Assembly (NCBI RefSeq): GCF_019175365.1
Contig: NZ_CP059572.1
Location: 7,068,001-7,132,000 of the forward strand
Length of the DNA stretch: 64,000 nt
Source: Actinomadura graeca
GTDB lineage: Bacteria > Actinomycetota > Actinomycetes > Streptosporangiales > Streptosporangiaceae
Direction: 5' to 3'
Part shown: positions 26,146 to 34,167 of the stretch, piece after piece
How the letters are laid out: every line of letters begins with the position of its first letter
How positions within the stretch are numbered: the first letter of the stretch is position 1
Translations under genes and position numbers: made by a program
The notes under the pieces: generated by a model
Database searches by the model: none
What the model was told of the DNA's origin: nothing
The model's input: the letters and a program-made list of their open reading frames with translations, nothing else

Positions 26146-27267
26146 TCACGCGCCGCCGCCCGGGTCCGACGCGGGCGTGAACAGGTAGCCGTCGATGCCC
26201 GTCCGGCCGCACGGCGCCTGGACGGCGTGCGCGCCGCCGGTGCTGCCGAGGTCGATGCCCACGCACATGCCGTCCGCGCGCGTCGCCTCCGGCACCACCC
26301 GGAACGGCTGGCCCGCCTTCAGCGCCTTCCCGGCGGGGGCGAGGCGGAACAGCTGGAGCGGATCGTCCCCGCACGGCTTCATGTGGAGCGCCGACCGCTC
26401 GGCCTCGGTGTCCAGCGTCGCGCAGCGCAGGTGACCCTGCGGGGTCCACGCGCGGAGCCGGTACAGCGGAGCGGCCCCGGGGCCGTCGGCGACCTCGACG
26501 CGCTGGTACCGGTCGCCGGGCGCGCACTTGTCCCGCGCGACCCGTGGTCTCAGCGCGTCGTCGGGGAGGATCGACAGGCATTCGCCGTCCGGCGCGCCGC
26601 CGGTGAGCGGCATGACGGTGTACCAGCCGGGCCGGGGCGGCGGGATGGGCGTGGACGCCGCCGACGGCGTCCCCGACCTGTCGTGCCGGGACCCGCCGCC
26701 GAACGCGCCCAGCAGCGTCGAGGCCACGACCGCGATCGTGATGAAGGCGGGCGCCGCCACCATCAGCGACACCGGGCGCTTCGACCCCGGGCCCCGGCCG
26801 GACGGCTTGCGGTGCCGGTGCCGGGACGGTGGCCTGGACGGCGGTGCGGGGAGCCCCGCACGGTCTGCCGCCGGGTGCCCCGCACGGTCTGCCGCCGGGT
26901 GCCCCGCACGGTCTGCCGCCGGGTGTGCGACGGCGGCCGGAACGCCTGATCCGAGACGCGCGTGCGCCCGCATCCATTTCTCACGTTCGTCGGGGACGAG
27001 GCCGCAAGCGGACACGAAGGCCACCAGCAGCTCCCGGTCCGGCAGGACGGTCCCGCCGAGCAGCCCGGCCGTCCCCCCGGGGACGGGCACGCCGGCCGCC
27101 GCGATCCGCTCGTCGATCTCGGGCGGCAGCAGGCCCGACCACTCCTGGAGATGGCGCAGGAGCATGAGGAACTCGGCCGGGGTGCCGGCGTCGTCCGGCT
27201 GCGGCACCGCCCTGGCAACCGACACGGGAGTCCTCTCGCGACCGGGGGCACGTGATTTCGTGGGCAT
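26146..27267 (-). CDS. Membrane protein with N-terminal HTH-like domain and external lectin-like domain
   Basis: 373 residues. Residues 20-110 (EFLMLLRHLQEWSGLLPPE through ELLVAFVSACG) resemble the HTH module of actinobacterial XRE-like membrane proteins. A linker holds three PAADRAGH-type heptad/octad repeats encoded by near-identical 24-bp units (about 26859-26930). A transmembrane helix (MVAAPAFITIAVVASTLLGAF) precedes an external domain with Cys-bounded blocks (GECLSILPDDA, RCATLD, MCVGIDLG) reminiscent of a ricin-type beta-trefoil. The ATG at 27265-27267 has GAGGAGATCGC upstream. Divergent from the two-component system, so possibly regulated with it. Confidence 0.7.
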   Translation of the reverse strand: MPTKSRAPGRERTPVSVARAVPQPDDAGTPAEFLMLLRHLQEWSGLLPPEIDERIAAAGVPVPGGTAGLLGGTVLPDRELLVAFVSACGLVPDEREKWMRAHARLGSGVPAAVAHPAADRAGHPAADRAGHPAADRAGLPAPPSRPPSRHRHRKPSGRGPGSKRPVSLMVAAPAFITIAVVASTLLGAFGGGSRHDRSGTPSAASTPIPPPRPGWYTVMPLTGGAPDGECLSILPDDALRPRVARDKCAPGDRYQRVEVADGPGAAPLYRLRAWTPQGHLRCATLDTEAERSALHMKPCGDDPLQLFRLAPAGKALKAGQPFRVVPEATRADGMCVGIDLGSTGGAHAVQAPCGRTGIDGYLFTPASDPGGGA

Positions 27268-27370
27268 CGTAGCGATCTCCTCGGGCGAAGTGACTAAGGT
27301 TCGCTGTGCGGTCTCTTGACTTGGTTCATCGCGCCACGAATCCGGCGCTCGTCCGATGGAGGGCCCTGCG

Positions 27371-28615
27371 ATGCCGCGCTCCGGCGATCCGTCCCCGCGG
27401 ACCCTGCGGCGTTCCGTCGAGACCAGGATCGGCACCACGTTCGTCCTGCTGATGCAGCTGCGCGTGCTCATCGTCGGCGCCACCGTCCTCGCGGACGACA
27501 GGGTCCGCGCCGACCCGTGGGCGCTCGGCGTGCTCGCGGTGGCGGCGCTGGTGTCGGGCGTGGTGCTGGCGGGCTGGGAGCGGGTCGTCCTGCGGCTGTT
27601 CGAGCAGCCCGCGCTGCTGGCCTTCGACGTGCTCATCGGCTACGCGGTGCTGAGGGTCGGCGGGATCTTCGGCCCGTACTTCCTGCTGACGGTCGTCGCG
27701 GCGGGCCTGGCCGGGCTGCTGTACCGGTGGCAGGCGACGACGCTGCTGTGCCTCCAGCAGACCGTCCTGTACTACACGGCGCTGTACCAGAGCGGCCCGG
27801 GCAAGACCGGCGCCGCGATGCCGCTGCTCGTCGCGCTGCCCGCCTTCTACGCGATCGGCGCGCTGGTGGGCGCGGTCCTGCGGCGGCTGTTCGACGAGCA
27901 CGCCGCGGCCGAGGAGGCCCGCTGGCGGATGGAGGCCCACGCCATGGCGGCCGAGGAGCGGACCCGGCTGGCCCGGGAGATGCACGACTCGCTGACCGCG
28001 ACGCTCGCCGGGATCGCGCTGTCGGCGACCGGCCTGCCCGCCTGGGTGCGCAGGTCGCCGGAGCGCGCCGAGACCGAGGCGCGGCGCATCGCCACCGCGG
28101 CGCAGGTCGCCACCCGCGAGGCCCGGTCCCTCATCGCCGAGCTGCGCGACGACACCGTCCGGCTCCCGCTGGGCGAGGCGCTCGCGGAGCTGGCGGCCGA
28201 GTGGGAGAGCGTCGCCGGGATCCCCGCAAGGGTGGACGCCGAGGAGGGCGCCGACCTGCCGCTGCGGGCGCGGCACGAGCTGGTGACGATCGTGCGGGAG
28301 GCGCTGGAGAACGTCCGGCGGCACGCGCACGCGTCCCGGGTCGAGATCGCCGTGACGTCCGCGGACGGCGGCCTGGAGGCGCGGGTGCGCGACGACGGGC
28401 GGGGGCTTCCGGGACGGCCCGGCGGCGACGGCTGGCTGGACGCCCTCGCCCGTGAGGGCCGCTACGGCCTCGTCGGCATGCACGAGCGGGCCCGGCGGGC
28501 GGGCGGCAGGCTGGCCGTGGTCTCGACTCCGGGCGGCGGCACCACGATCATGGTGCGGATGCCCGCGGAGGGCACCGCGGACGAACCCGCCCCGGCGGCG
28601 CTCGGGAGGCAGTGA
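27371..28615 (+). CDS. NarL-type sensor histidine kinase
   Basis: 414 residues. About five membrane helices (FVLLMQLRVLIVGATVL to LLVALPAFYAIGALVGAVL) form the sensor; no separate GAF or PAS domain is seen. The HisKA_3 dimerisation segment RTRLAREMHDSLTATLAGIAL carries the phosphorylated histidine, and the ATPase domain has REALENVRRHAHAS, DDGRGLPG and GGGTTIMV. ATG 27371 is preferred (GGAGGG seven bases upstream) over ATG 27356. The stop TGA overlaps the ATG of the response regulator, giving a coupled operon. Confidence 0.9.
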   Translation: MPRSGDPSPRTLRRSVETRIGTTFVLLMQLRVLIVGATVLADDRVRADPWALGVLAVAALVSGVVLAGWERVVLRLFEQPALLAFDVLIGYAVLRVGGIFGPYFLLTVVAAGLAGLLYRWQATTLLCLQQTVLYYTALYQSGPGKTGAAMPLLVALPAFYAIGALVGAVLRRLFDEHAAAEEARWRMEAHAMAAEERTRLAREMHDSLTATLAGIALSATGLPAWVRRSPERAETEARRIATAAQVATREARSLIAELRDDTVRLPLGEALAELAAEWESVAGIPARVDAEEGADLPLRARHELVTIVREALENVRRHAHASRVEIAVTSADGGLEARVRDDGRGLPGRPGGDGWLDALAREGRYGLVGMHERARRAGGRLAVVSTPGGGTTIMVRMPAEGTADEPAPAALGRQ

Positions 28616-29286
28616 TGGACGACGCCGGCCGCTACCGGGTCATGGTCGTGGACGACAACGCCTTCATCCGCGCGGGGCTGACCTCCGCGCTGGAGGCGAC
28701 CGACGACATCGAGGTCGTGGGCGAGGCCGCCGACGGGCACCGGGCCCAGGAGCTGGCCTGGCGGCTGATGCCCGACGTCGTCCTGCTGGACGTGCGGATG
28801 CCGCGCACCGACGGGGTCAGCGCCGCCGCGGCGCTCAGCAGGATCAGCCGGGTGATCATGCTGACGCAGGTGGAGGAGCCCGACGTGGTGCTGTCGGCCG
28901 TCCGCAACGGCGCCGTCGGCTACCTCGTGCACAACACCTTCACGGTGGACGAGCTCGCCGAGGCGATCCGGGACACGGTACGGCACCGCGCCCACCCCCT
29001 CTCGCACGCGGCCAGCGCCGCGCTCATCGACGCCGCGCGGACGGACCGTGCCACCGCGCCGGCCGCCGATCCGGCGGAGCGGCGCGCGCGGTTCGGCCTT
29101 TCGGCCCGCGAGGTCCAGGTCATGGACCTCATCGTGCGCGGTCATGCGAATCAGGACATCGCGGCCAAGCTATTTCTCACCGAGAAGACCGTCAAGAACT
29201 ACATCAACCGCATTTACGCGAAACTGGGGGCGCCGAATCGGGCGACGGCCATCGTCACCTGGATCGGGATGCCTCCCCAGGGCTGA
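28615..29286 (+). CDS. NarL/LuxR-type response regulator
   Basis: 223 residues. The receiver domain has VVDDNAFIR, the phospho-acceptor in VVLLDVRMPRTDG and a VIMLTQVEEPD switch region; the C-terminal LuxR helix-turn-helix reads LSAREVQVMDLIVRGHANQD then TVKNYINRIYAKLGA. Partner of the upstream kinase. NarL-family regulators bind short dyads; a 16-bp perfect palindrome lies 40 bp downstream of this gene in front of the GH16 gene, and an almost identical one near the globin operon. Confidence 0.93.
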   Translation: MDDAGRYRVMVVDDNAFIRAGLTSALEATDDIEVVGEAADGHRAQELAWRLMPDVVLLDVRMPRTDGVSAAAALSRISRVIMLTQVEEPDVVLSAVRNGAVGYLVHNTFTVDELAEAIRDTVRHRAHPLSHAASAALIDAARTDRATAPAADPAERRARFGLSAREVQVMDLIVRGHANQDIAAKLFLTEKTVKNYINRIYAKLGAPNRATAIVTWIGMPPQG

Positions 29287-29325
29287 GCTGGGCCTTCGCG
29301 ATTGGGGTCCCCTGCGGAGACGGGT

Positions 29326-29341
29326 AGGGCCCTAGGGCCCT
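29326..29341. promoter_or_regulatory. 16-bp perfect palindrome, candidate operator of the GH16 gene
   Basis: AGGGCCCTAGGGCCCT is self-complementary and extends by GT/AC to 20 bp (29324-29343). It lies 103 bp before the GH16 start. The same palindrome with one symmetric change (C to T, G to A) occurs at 31115-31130. The GGG-8-CCC geometry resembles DosR-type boxes; binding by the adjacent regulator is inference. Confidence 0.6.
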
Positions 29342-29444
29342 ACGGGCGTTCCCGGTCGGCTCCGTAACGTTCCGGGCAAGCGGTGAGAGAAGGCCGGTCA
29401 CCACTTTTCCGGACCGCCGCGCCAATCCGTGCCTGGAGGTCCGT

Positions 29445-30398
29445 GTGCGTTTTACGGCCAGAAAAAGAATGGTGGTGTTCACGGCCGGGGTCCTGGCCGT
29501 GGGCCTGTGCGCCGCGGCGGCCGTGCAGGACGTGCCCGCGGGGCCCGCGCATTCCACCGCCCCCGCCGGCGTCCTGGATCGCCCGGCGCCCGCCATCGTG
29601 GTCGGCAAGCCCGGACCGGGACCCCATAAGGACATGCAGGACGCGGAGAAGGACAGGACGCGCGGGAAGGACCGGGCAGGCGGGCGGAACAGGACCGTTC
29701 CGAAGACCGCCGCACAGCGTTACGGGTGGGGGCGTCCGGTCGCCTCCGAGGACTTCCGCGTCCTCGATCCGCGCGACTGGGAGATCTACGAGGGCGCGGG
29801 CAACGGCGGCCTCGGCCGGCGCTCGGCGGAGGCGGTGGGCGTGGCGAACGGCGTCCTGAAGATCACCGGGGACGGGAAGGGCGTCACCGGCGGGGTCGCG
29901 TGGATGCGGGGCGCTCGGAAGCGGGGCCGCTGGGAGGCACGGGTCCGGGTCAACCGCGCCTGCGCGTGCTACAACGCCAACCTGCTGCTCTGGCCGGTCG
30001 AGGGCGGTGGCGGCACCGGCCCCCGGGGTGGCGGCGGTGAGATCGACTACATGGAGACCTACGGCGACAGAGGTCTGCGCGACGGGACGAACTTCTTCCT
30101 CCACTACGGGCCGGAGCAGGGGTCGCTGCGCCTAGACGCGCACCTGGACATCGACCTGCGGACGTGGCACGCGTTCGCCGTCGAGTGGACGGGCTCGTCC
30201 ATGACCGGCTACGTCGACGGACGCCGGTGGTTCCGCACCGGGAAGCGGGCGGCGCTGCCACCGGGGGCGATGGGCCAGGCCATCCAGCTCGACTGGTTCC
30301 CCGGCCTGACGCCCACGACGGTGAAGGGCGTCAGCCGTACCGCGGACGCCACGCTCGAAGTCGACTGGATCCGCATGTACTCCCTCGCCGGGCGGTGA
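29445..30398 (+). CDS. Secreted glycoside hydrolase family 16 protein
   Basis: 317 residues. The N-terminus (MRFTARKRMVVFTAGVLAVGLCAAAA) is a signal peptide or anchor. A basic, disordered linker rich in Lys/Arg/Gly covers residues 50-85. The GH16 domain contains the catalytic signature GGEIDYMET (EIDxxE), with FLHYGP, WHAFAVEWTGSSMTGYVDG and DWIRMYS typical of beta-jelly-roll endoglycosidases acting on beta-1,3/1,4-glucans or related polymers. Start at GTG 29445 after GGAGGT. Probably controlled by the upstream two-component system through the palindrome in its leader. Converges with the lipoprotein gene two bases away. Confidence 0.88.
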   Translation: MRFTARKRMVVFTAGVLAVGLCAAAAVQDVPAGPAHSTAPAGVLDRPAPAIVVGKPGPGPHKDMQDAEKDRTRGKDRAGGRNRTVPKTAAQRYGWGRPVASEDFRVLDPRDWEIYEGAGNGGLGRRSAEAVGVANGVLKITGDGKGVTGGVAWMRGARKRGRWEARVRVNRACACYNANLLLWPVEGGGGTGPRGGGGEIDYMETYGDRGLRDGTNFFLHYGPEQGSLRLDAHLDIDLRTWHAFAVEWTGSSMTGYVDGRRWFRTGKRAALPPGAMGQAIQLDWFPGLTPTTVKGVSRTADATLEVDWIRMYSLAGR

Positions 30399-30400
30399 CC

Positions 30401-30931
30401 TCAGCCCACGATCTGCCAGGCGAGCTTGGTGCGGCGCAGGATGAACGTGTCCTGGAGCGTGTTCACGGTCATGTTGCCGGACGTCCAGTGCAGGGCGGTG
30501 AACGGGATGACCGCGTCGCCGTCCCTGAGCCGCCCGCCCGTCACGACCACGGTGCGCATGGCCTGCCGTTCCTGGGGCCGCAGGACGTGCGGGGTGTTCT
30601 CCACGCCGCGCGTGCAGTCGCCCTTGAGGGCGGGGCCGTTGACGAACGCCTCGTTCACGGCGACATAGCGGCAGACCGCCGCGTCGCCCGCGGCCTGCCC
30701 TCGCAGGAACGCCTGCAGGGCCGCCCGCGCGCCCCCGATCCCGTCCACGGCGCCCGGGTCGGGCGCCGTGGCCGTGGCCTGCGGAGACGCCGTGCCTCCG
30801 GGCGTCGCGGAGGCCGGTGGCGTGTACACCTTCCGGCCCTCGGCGTCGTCGCCACCGCCGCCGCACGCCGCCGCCAGCAGCGAGATCGCGAGCGACGCGC
30901 AACCGGAGCGGACCAGAGATGCATGAGCCAT
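30401..30931 (-). CDS. Lipoprotein of unknown function
   Basis: 176 residues. The signal peptide MAHASLVRSGCASLAISLLAAAC ends in lipobox LAAAC (Cys near residue 23), then a Gly/Asp and Pro/Thr/Ala-rich linker, then a globular domain of about 110 residues: ARAALQAFLRGQAAGDAAVC, VVVTGGRLRDGDAVIPFTALHW and QDTFILRRTKLAWQIVG, an arrangement like small NTF2/SnoaL-type extracytoplasmic domains. That fold suggestion is weak. ATG at 30929-30931 with GAGGAAGG upstream. The second palindromic operator candidate is 184 bp upstream of its start. Confidence 0.75.
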   Translation of the reverse strand: MAHASLVRSGCASLAISLLAAACGGGGDDAEGRKVYTPPASATPGGTASPQATATAPDPGAVDGIGGARAALQAFLRGQAAGDAAVCRYVAVNEAFVNGPALKGDCTRGVENTPHVLRPQERQAMRTVVVTGGRLRDGDAVIPFTALHWTSGNMTVNTLQDTFILRRTKLAWQIVG

Positions 30932-31618
30932 GGCGAGCCTTCCTCGGGCGGGTGTCTCCGCGCTCGTTTCCCGGGTCTGACCACCGCTTTGTTCGTGATC
31001 AGGTGGCGCTGCGAAGATTAACGCCCCCCGCCGTGGAAGGCCAGCGGCCGGAAATGACGCCGCGGCCGCGTTCGCCGAACGGCATTCCACTGGTGGGCCT
31101 CCTTTACCATATGAAGGGTCCTAGGACCCTGGTCCTAGGAATTGCGGATCCGTGGCGTTCCGATGCACCGGGGATCGGGAAAGCGTGCCGTCCGGGAGTT
31201 CCCGCGCGGAAGTCCGCAGATCCGCGACGGTGCCGTACGGCGGGGACGGCCGTACCCCCGCGTGGGCGCGCGGAACATGCGGGCATGGTGAGCGGAGTGC
31301 GTCGGTGCCACCCCGCGACCGCGCTCCGTGGCACGCGACTGCGCCTGTCACCAGCCACGGCCGCCGTCCGGGCCGGGGGGTGGACCGTCCGGCCGCCCTG
31401 GTTTCCACAGGACCGTTGCAAAACAGCGTGAAATATCGATTCCACCGCAGTGGTAACGGTGCAGGCCGCCCGGATTCGGATGCACCGGCTGTAATGGCTC
31501 GGCGACCCTGGCAGGGCTTGTGTGTGATCAGCGAATCCACTACGCATGTGCACCGTGGTTCTCCGGCTCCCTCCCCGGACACCCCGCCCGGCGCGGAGAG
31601 CCACTGGAGAGGTGTGGT
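30932..31618. other. Long intergenic region between lipoprotein gene and globin operon
   Basis: 687 bp. It holds the palindromic operator candidate at 31115-31140, a GTACGG/CCGTAC dyad near 31231-31251, and a lower-GC stretch at 31415-31450 (TTGCAAAACAGCGTGAAATATCGATT) that may include the globin promoter. No convincing coding frame: open frames in it lack ribosome binding sites. Confidence 0.5.
31115..31140. promoter_or_regulatory. Compound palindromic operator candidate near globin operon
   Basis: AGGGTCCTAGGACCCT (31115-31130) is a perfect 16-bp palindrome; the half GGTCCTAGGA repeats at 31131-31140, forming a second inverted repeat with 31119-31128. It matches the palindrome before the GH16 gene at 14 of 16 positions, with a symmetric difference. 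It overlaps an AT-rich CATATGAA segment. Confidence 0.6.
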
Positions 31619-32026
31619 ATGGACGCGCAACGACTCAAGGAGAACTTCGCCATGGTCGATGCGAACGGAATTGAAGTGGCCGAATACTTCTATGCTGATC
31701 TGTTCGGGCGGGAACCGCAGCTCAGGCCGATGTTCCCGGCCGCGATGACAAAGCAGCACGAGAAACTTCTCGGCGCGTTGTCGCATATCGTGTCGATGGT
31801 CGACGACGCCCCCGGCCTCGTTCCGTTCCTGCGTGACCTCGGCCGTCGGCACAGCCTGTTCGGCGTCGTCCGGGAGCACTACCCGATGGTGGGTGCCAGC
31901 CTGATGACCACCCTCGCCTACTTCACCGGCCAGGACTGGGACGAGGACCTGGAACGCGACTGGCAGACCGCCTACTCCCAAGTCGCCCAGGTCATGTCCG
32001 AAGCCGCCACCGAGCCCGCCATCTGA
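31619..32026 (+). CDS. Single-domain globin
   Basis: 135 residues, the haem domain of the flavohaemoglobin lineage without a reductase. Conserved haem-pocket residues in my alignment: Tyr25 (B10), Phe39 (CD1), Gln46 (E7) and proximal His78 in LGRRHSLFG, followed by EHYPMVGASL. The first 130 residues are clearly paralogous to the globin domain of the next gene (both start MDAQRLK-x-NFA), so this pair arose by duplication. ATG 31619 has GGAGAGG upstream. Probable role: NO or oxygen binding in concert with the adjacent flavohaemoprotein. Confidence 0.9.
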   Translation: MDAQRLKENFAMVDANGIEVAEYFYADLFGREPQLRPMFPAAMTKQHEKLLGALSHIVSMVDDAPGLVPFLRDLGRRHSLFGVVREHYPMVGASLMTTLAYFTGQDWDEDLERDWQTAYSQVAQVMSEAATEPAI

Positions 32027-32028
32027 CC

Positions 32029-33180
32029 GTGGACGCACAACGACTGAAGGACAACTTCGCACACGTCGCCGAACAGGGCGACGCGGTCGCACTGTTCTTC
32101 TACTCCGACCTGTTCGTGCGCAACCCGCACCTGCGCGACATGTTCCCCGTCGGGATGACCGGCCAGCGCGACAAGCTCCTCCGCGCGCTCGGGCGGATCG
32201 TCTCCCAGGCCGACGACCTGCCCACCCTCGTTCCCTTCCTGCAGCAGCTCGGCCGCGACCACCGCAGGTTCGGGATCATCGCCGAGCACTATCCGAGCGT
32301 CGGCGCCAGCCTGATCGCGACCCTGCGCCACTTCTCCGGGTCCACCTGGACCGACGAGATCGCCGAGGACTGGAACGCCGCCTACACCCTGGTCGCCAAG
32401 GTCATGCTGGAGGCCGCCGACGAGGACGCCCTCTCCCGCCCGGCCTGGTGGAACGGCCAGGTCATCGGCGTCGAGCGGCGGCGCTTCGACATCGCCGTCC
32501 TGCGCGTCCAGCCGGACCGGCCGCTGCCCTACCTCGCGGGCCAGTCCGTCGCCGTGGAGGTCCCGGCGCGGCTGCGGCAGTGGCGCTACTACTCGATGGC
32601 GAACGCCCCCCGTCCCGACCACACCGTGGACTTCCACGTCCGGCTGGTGGACGGCGGGCCCGTCAGCTCCGTCCTGGTGCGCACCATGAAGACCGGCGAC
32701 CACCTGCGCATGGGCGCGCCCATCGGCGTGCTCACGCTGGACGAGTCGTCCGGCCGGGACATGCTGCTCGTCGCGGGCAGCACCGGCCTGGCCCCGCTCA
32801 AGGCCATCCTCGAACAGGTCGCGCGCCGCCCCATTCCGCCGCGCGTGCACCTGTACTTCGGCGCCCGGAACCGGGATGGCCTGTACGACCTTGAAGACCT
32901 GACCAAGCTCGCCCACGAGCACGCTTGGCTCACGGTCGTGCCCGCCGTGTCGGACGAGTCGGCCGGGCATGGGTTCTCCACGCTGCTCCAGTCGGGGGAC
33001 GGCGACGTGGAGTACGGGAACCTCCCCGACGTCGTGGCCCGTCACGGGCCCTGGAGCGCGCACGACGCCTACGTCTGCGGCCCGGCCGAGATGGTCGGCC
33101 GGACCGTCGAGCGGCTGGAGTCGCTCGGCGTGGAGCGTGCGCGCATCCGGCTGGAAACCTTCGCAGACGCCCAGAGGTGA
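32029..33180 (+). CDS. Flavohaemoprotein (NO dioxygenase-like)
   Basis: 383 residues: globin domain 1-135 with Tyr25, Phe39, Gln46 and His78 conserved, then a ferredoxin-NADP reductase-type module. FAD-binding RQWRYYSMANAP and NAD(P)-binding LLVAGSTGLAPLKAIL and YVCGPAEMVGRTVE are clear. Such proteins oxidise NO to nitrate using NAD(P)H. The GTG is two bases after the globin stop, so the two globins are coupled. The paralogous neighbour could share the reductase. The final RIRLETFAD segment is typical of the family C-terminus. Confidence 0.92.
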   Translation: MDAQRLKDNFAHVAEQGDAVALFFYSDLFVRNPHLRDMFPVGMTGQRDKLLRALGRIVSQADDLPTLVPFLQQLGRDHRRFGIIAEHYPSVGASLIATLRHFSGSTWTDEIAEDWNAAYTLVAKVMLEAADEDALSRPAWWNGQVIGVERRRFDIAVLRVQPDRPLPYLAGQSVAVEVPARLRQWRYYSMANAPRPDHTVDFHVRLVDGGPVSSVLVRTMKTGDHLRMGAPIGVLTLDESSGRDMLLVAGSTGLAPLKAILEQVARRPIPPRVHLYFGARNRDGLYDLEDLTKLAHEHAWLTVVPAVSDESAGHGFSTLLQSGDGDVEYGNLPDVVARHGPWSAHDAYVCGPAEMVGRTVERLESLGVERARIRLETFADAQR

Positions 33181-33185
33181 GCCCG

Positions 33186-34034
33186 ATGAACTCCCCGAAC
33201 CTTCCCGTCGTGTCCGATGGAGCCAGGCTGACGCCAGGCGAGATCCAGTCGGTGGTGTTCGCGCGGGCCGCCAGGGGCCGGCGCGGCTATGACGAGGGGC
33301 AGGTCCGGACCTTCCTGCGGCGCGTGGAGCGGGAACTCGTCCAGATCCTCAAGGACAAGGCAGCGCTCACCGGTGAGGTGGACCGGCTCCGCGCGCAGGT
33401 CGCCAAGGGCGGTCCGGCGGTCCTGGCACCCGAGGACGCCCACTTCCAGGCCGTCCGGATCCTGTCGCAGGCCCAGCAGACCGCCGACCTGTACGTCGCC
33501 GACGCCGAGCGTTACACCCGCGAGCTGGCGCACGAGGCCAGGCTGCACCGCGAGGCGATCCTGTTCGACGCCAAGGGCCGCGCGGAGCACCTCCTGGAGG
33601 ACGCCCATCGCAAGGCCGCGGAGGTGGCCGAGGCCGTGGTCCGCTCCGGGGCGTCGCCCTCCGCGGCCGTGCCGCCCGCCCAGCCCGCCGTACCCGCGGG
33701 GGGCGCCGCGCCCGGCTCCAACAACGCGGGCAAGACCTCGGACAAGGTGGTCGCGGGCGCCGGGTCCGGGACGGGCGGGGCCACCGCGTCCGGGACCGCC
33801 GGGGCCGCTCCGTCCGCCGCGTCCGGGAGCCTGGTGCCCGGACTGGTAGGCCAGTCGGACGAGGAGCGCCGCCGGATGGAGCAGGAGATCGCCTACCTGC
33901 GGACCTACAGCGACGTCTACCGGACCCACCTGCGTTCCTACCTTGAGGCCCTTCTGCGGAACGTCGACGAGTGGGAGAGTTCCGAACGGGCATCCCTGCC
34001 CCGCGGGTTGCCGGGGCCGCAGTCCCGGAGCTGA
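33186..34034 (+). CDS. DivIVA/Wag31-like coiled-coil protein
   Basis: 282 residues. The N-terminal 50 residues (LTPGEIQSVVFARAARGRRGYDEGQVRTFL) match the DivIVA lipid-binding domain with its GYDexxVd motif. A long coiled coil follows (LLEDAHRKAAEVAEAVV), then a Gly/Ala/Ser-rich linker and a second helical segment near the C-terminus. DivIVA proteins mark curved membranes and recruit polar growth factors. ATG 33186 is five bases after the flavohaemoprotein stop with AGAGGTGAG, so it belongs to the globin operon, an odd partnership. ftsY follows 133 bp later. Confidence 0.85.
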   Translation: MNSPNLPVVSDGARLTPGEIQSVVFARAARGRRGYDEGQVRTFLRRVERELVQILKDKAALTGEVDRLRAQVAKGGPAVLAPEDAHFQAVRILSQAQQTADLYVADAERYTRELAHEARLHREAILFDAKGRAEHLLEDAHRKAAEVAEAVVRSGASPSAAVPPAQPAVPAGGAAPGSNNAGKTSDKVVAGAGSGTGGATASGTAGAAPSAASGSLVPGLVGQSDEERRRMEQEIAYLRTYSDVYRTHLRSYLEALLRNVDEWESSERASLPRGLPGPQSRS

Positions 34035-34167
34035 CGCGCCCCGGAGCCCGGCCCGTGCGCCCTCGCGGCGGGCGGGCCTGTTCGCGCGCGCCGGGGGACG
34101 CGCGTGACCGGGGGATGGGCGCAGCGTGGTCGGCGCACGGGCGCCGGTCTGGAAAACTGGGGGCGCT

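Noticed and set aside
31152..31748. Plus-strand frame of 198 residues before the globin gene
   Set aside because: Overlaps the globin start in another frame, lacks a ribosome binding site and any domain.
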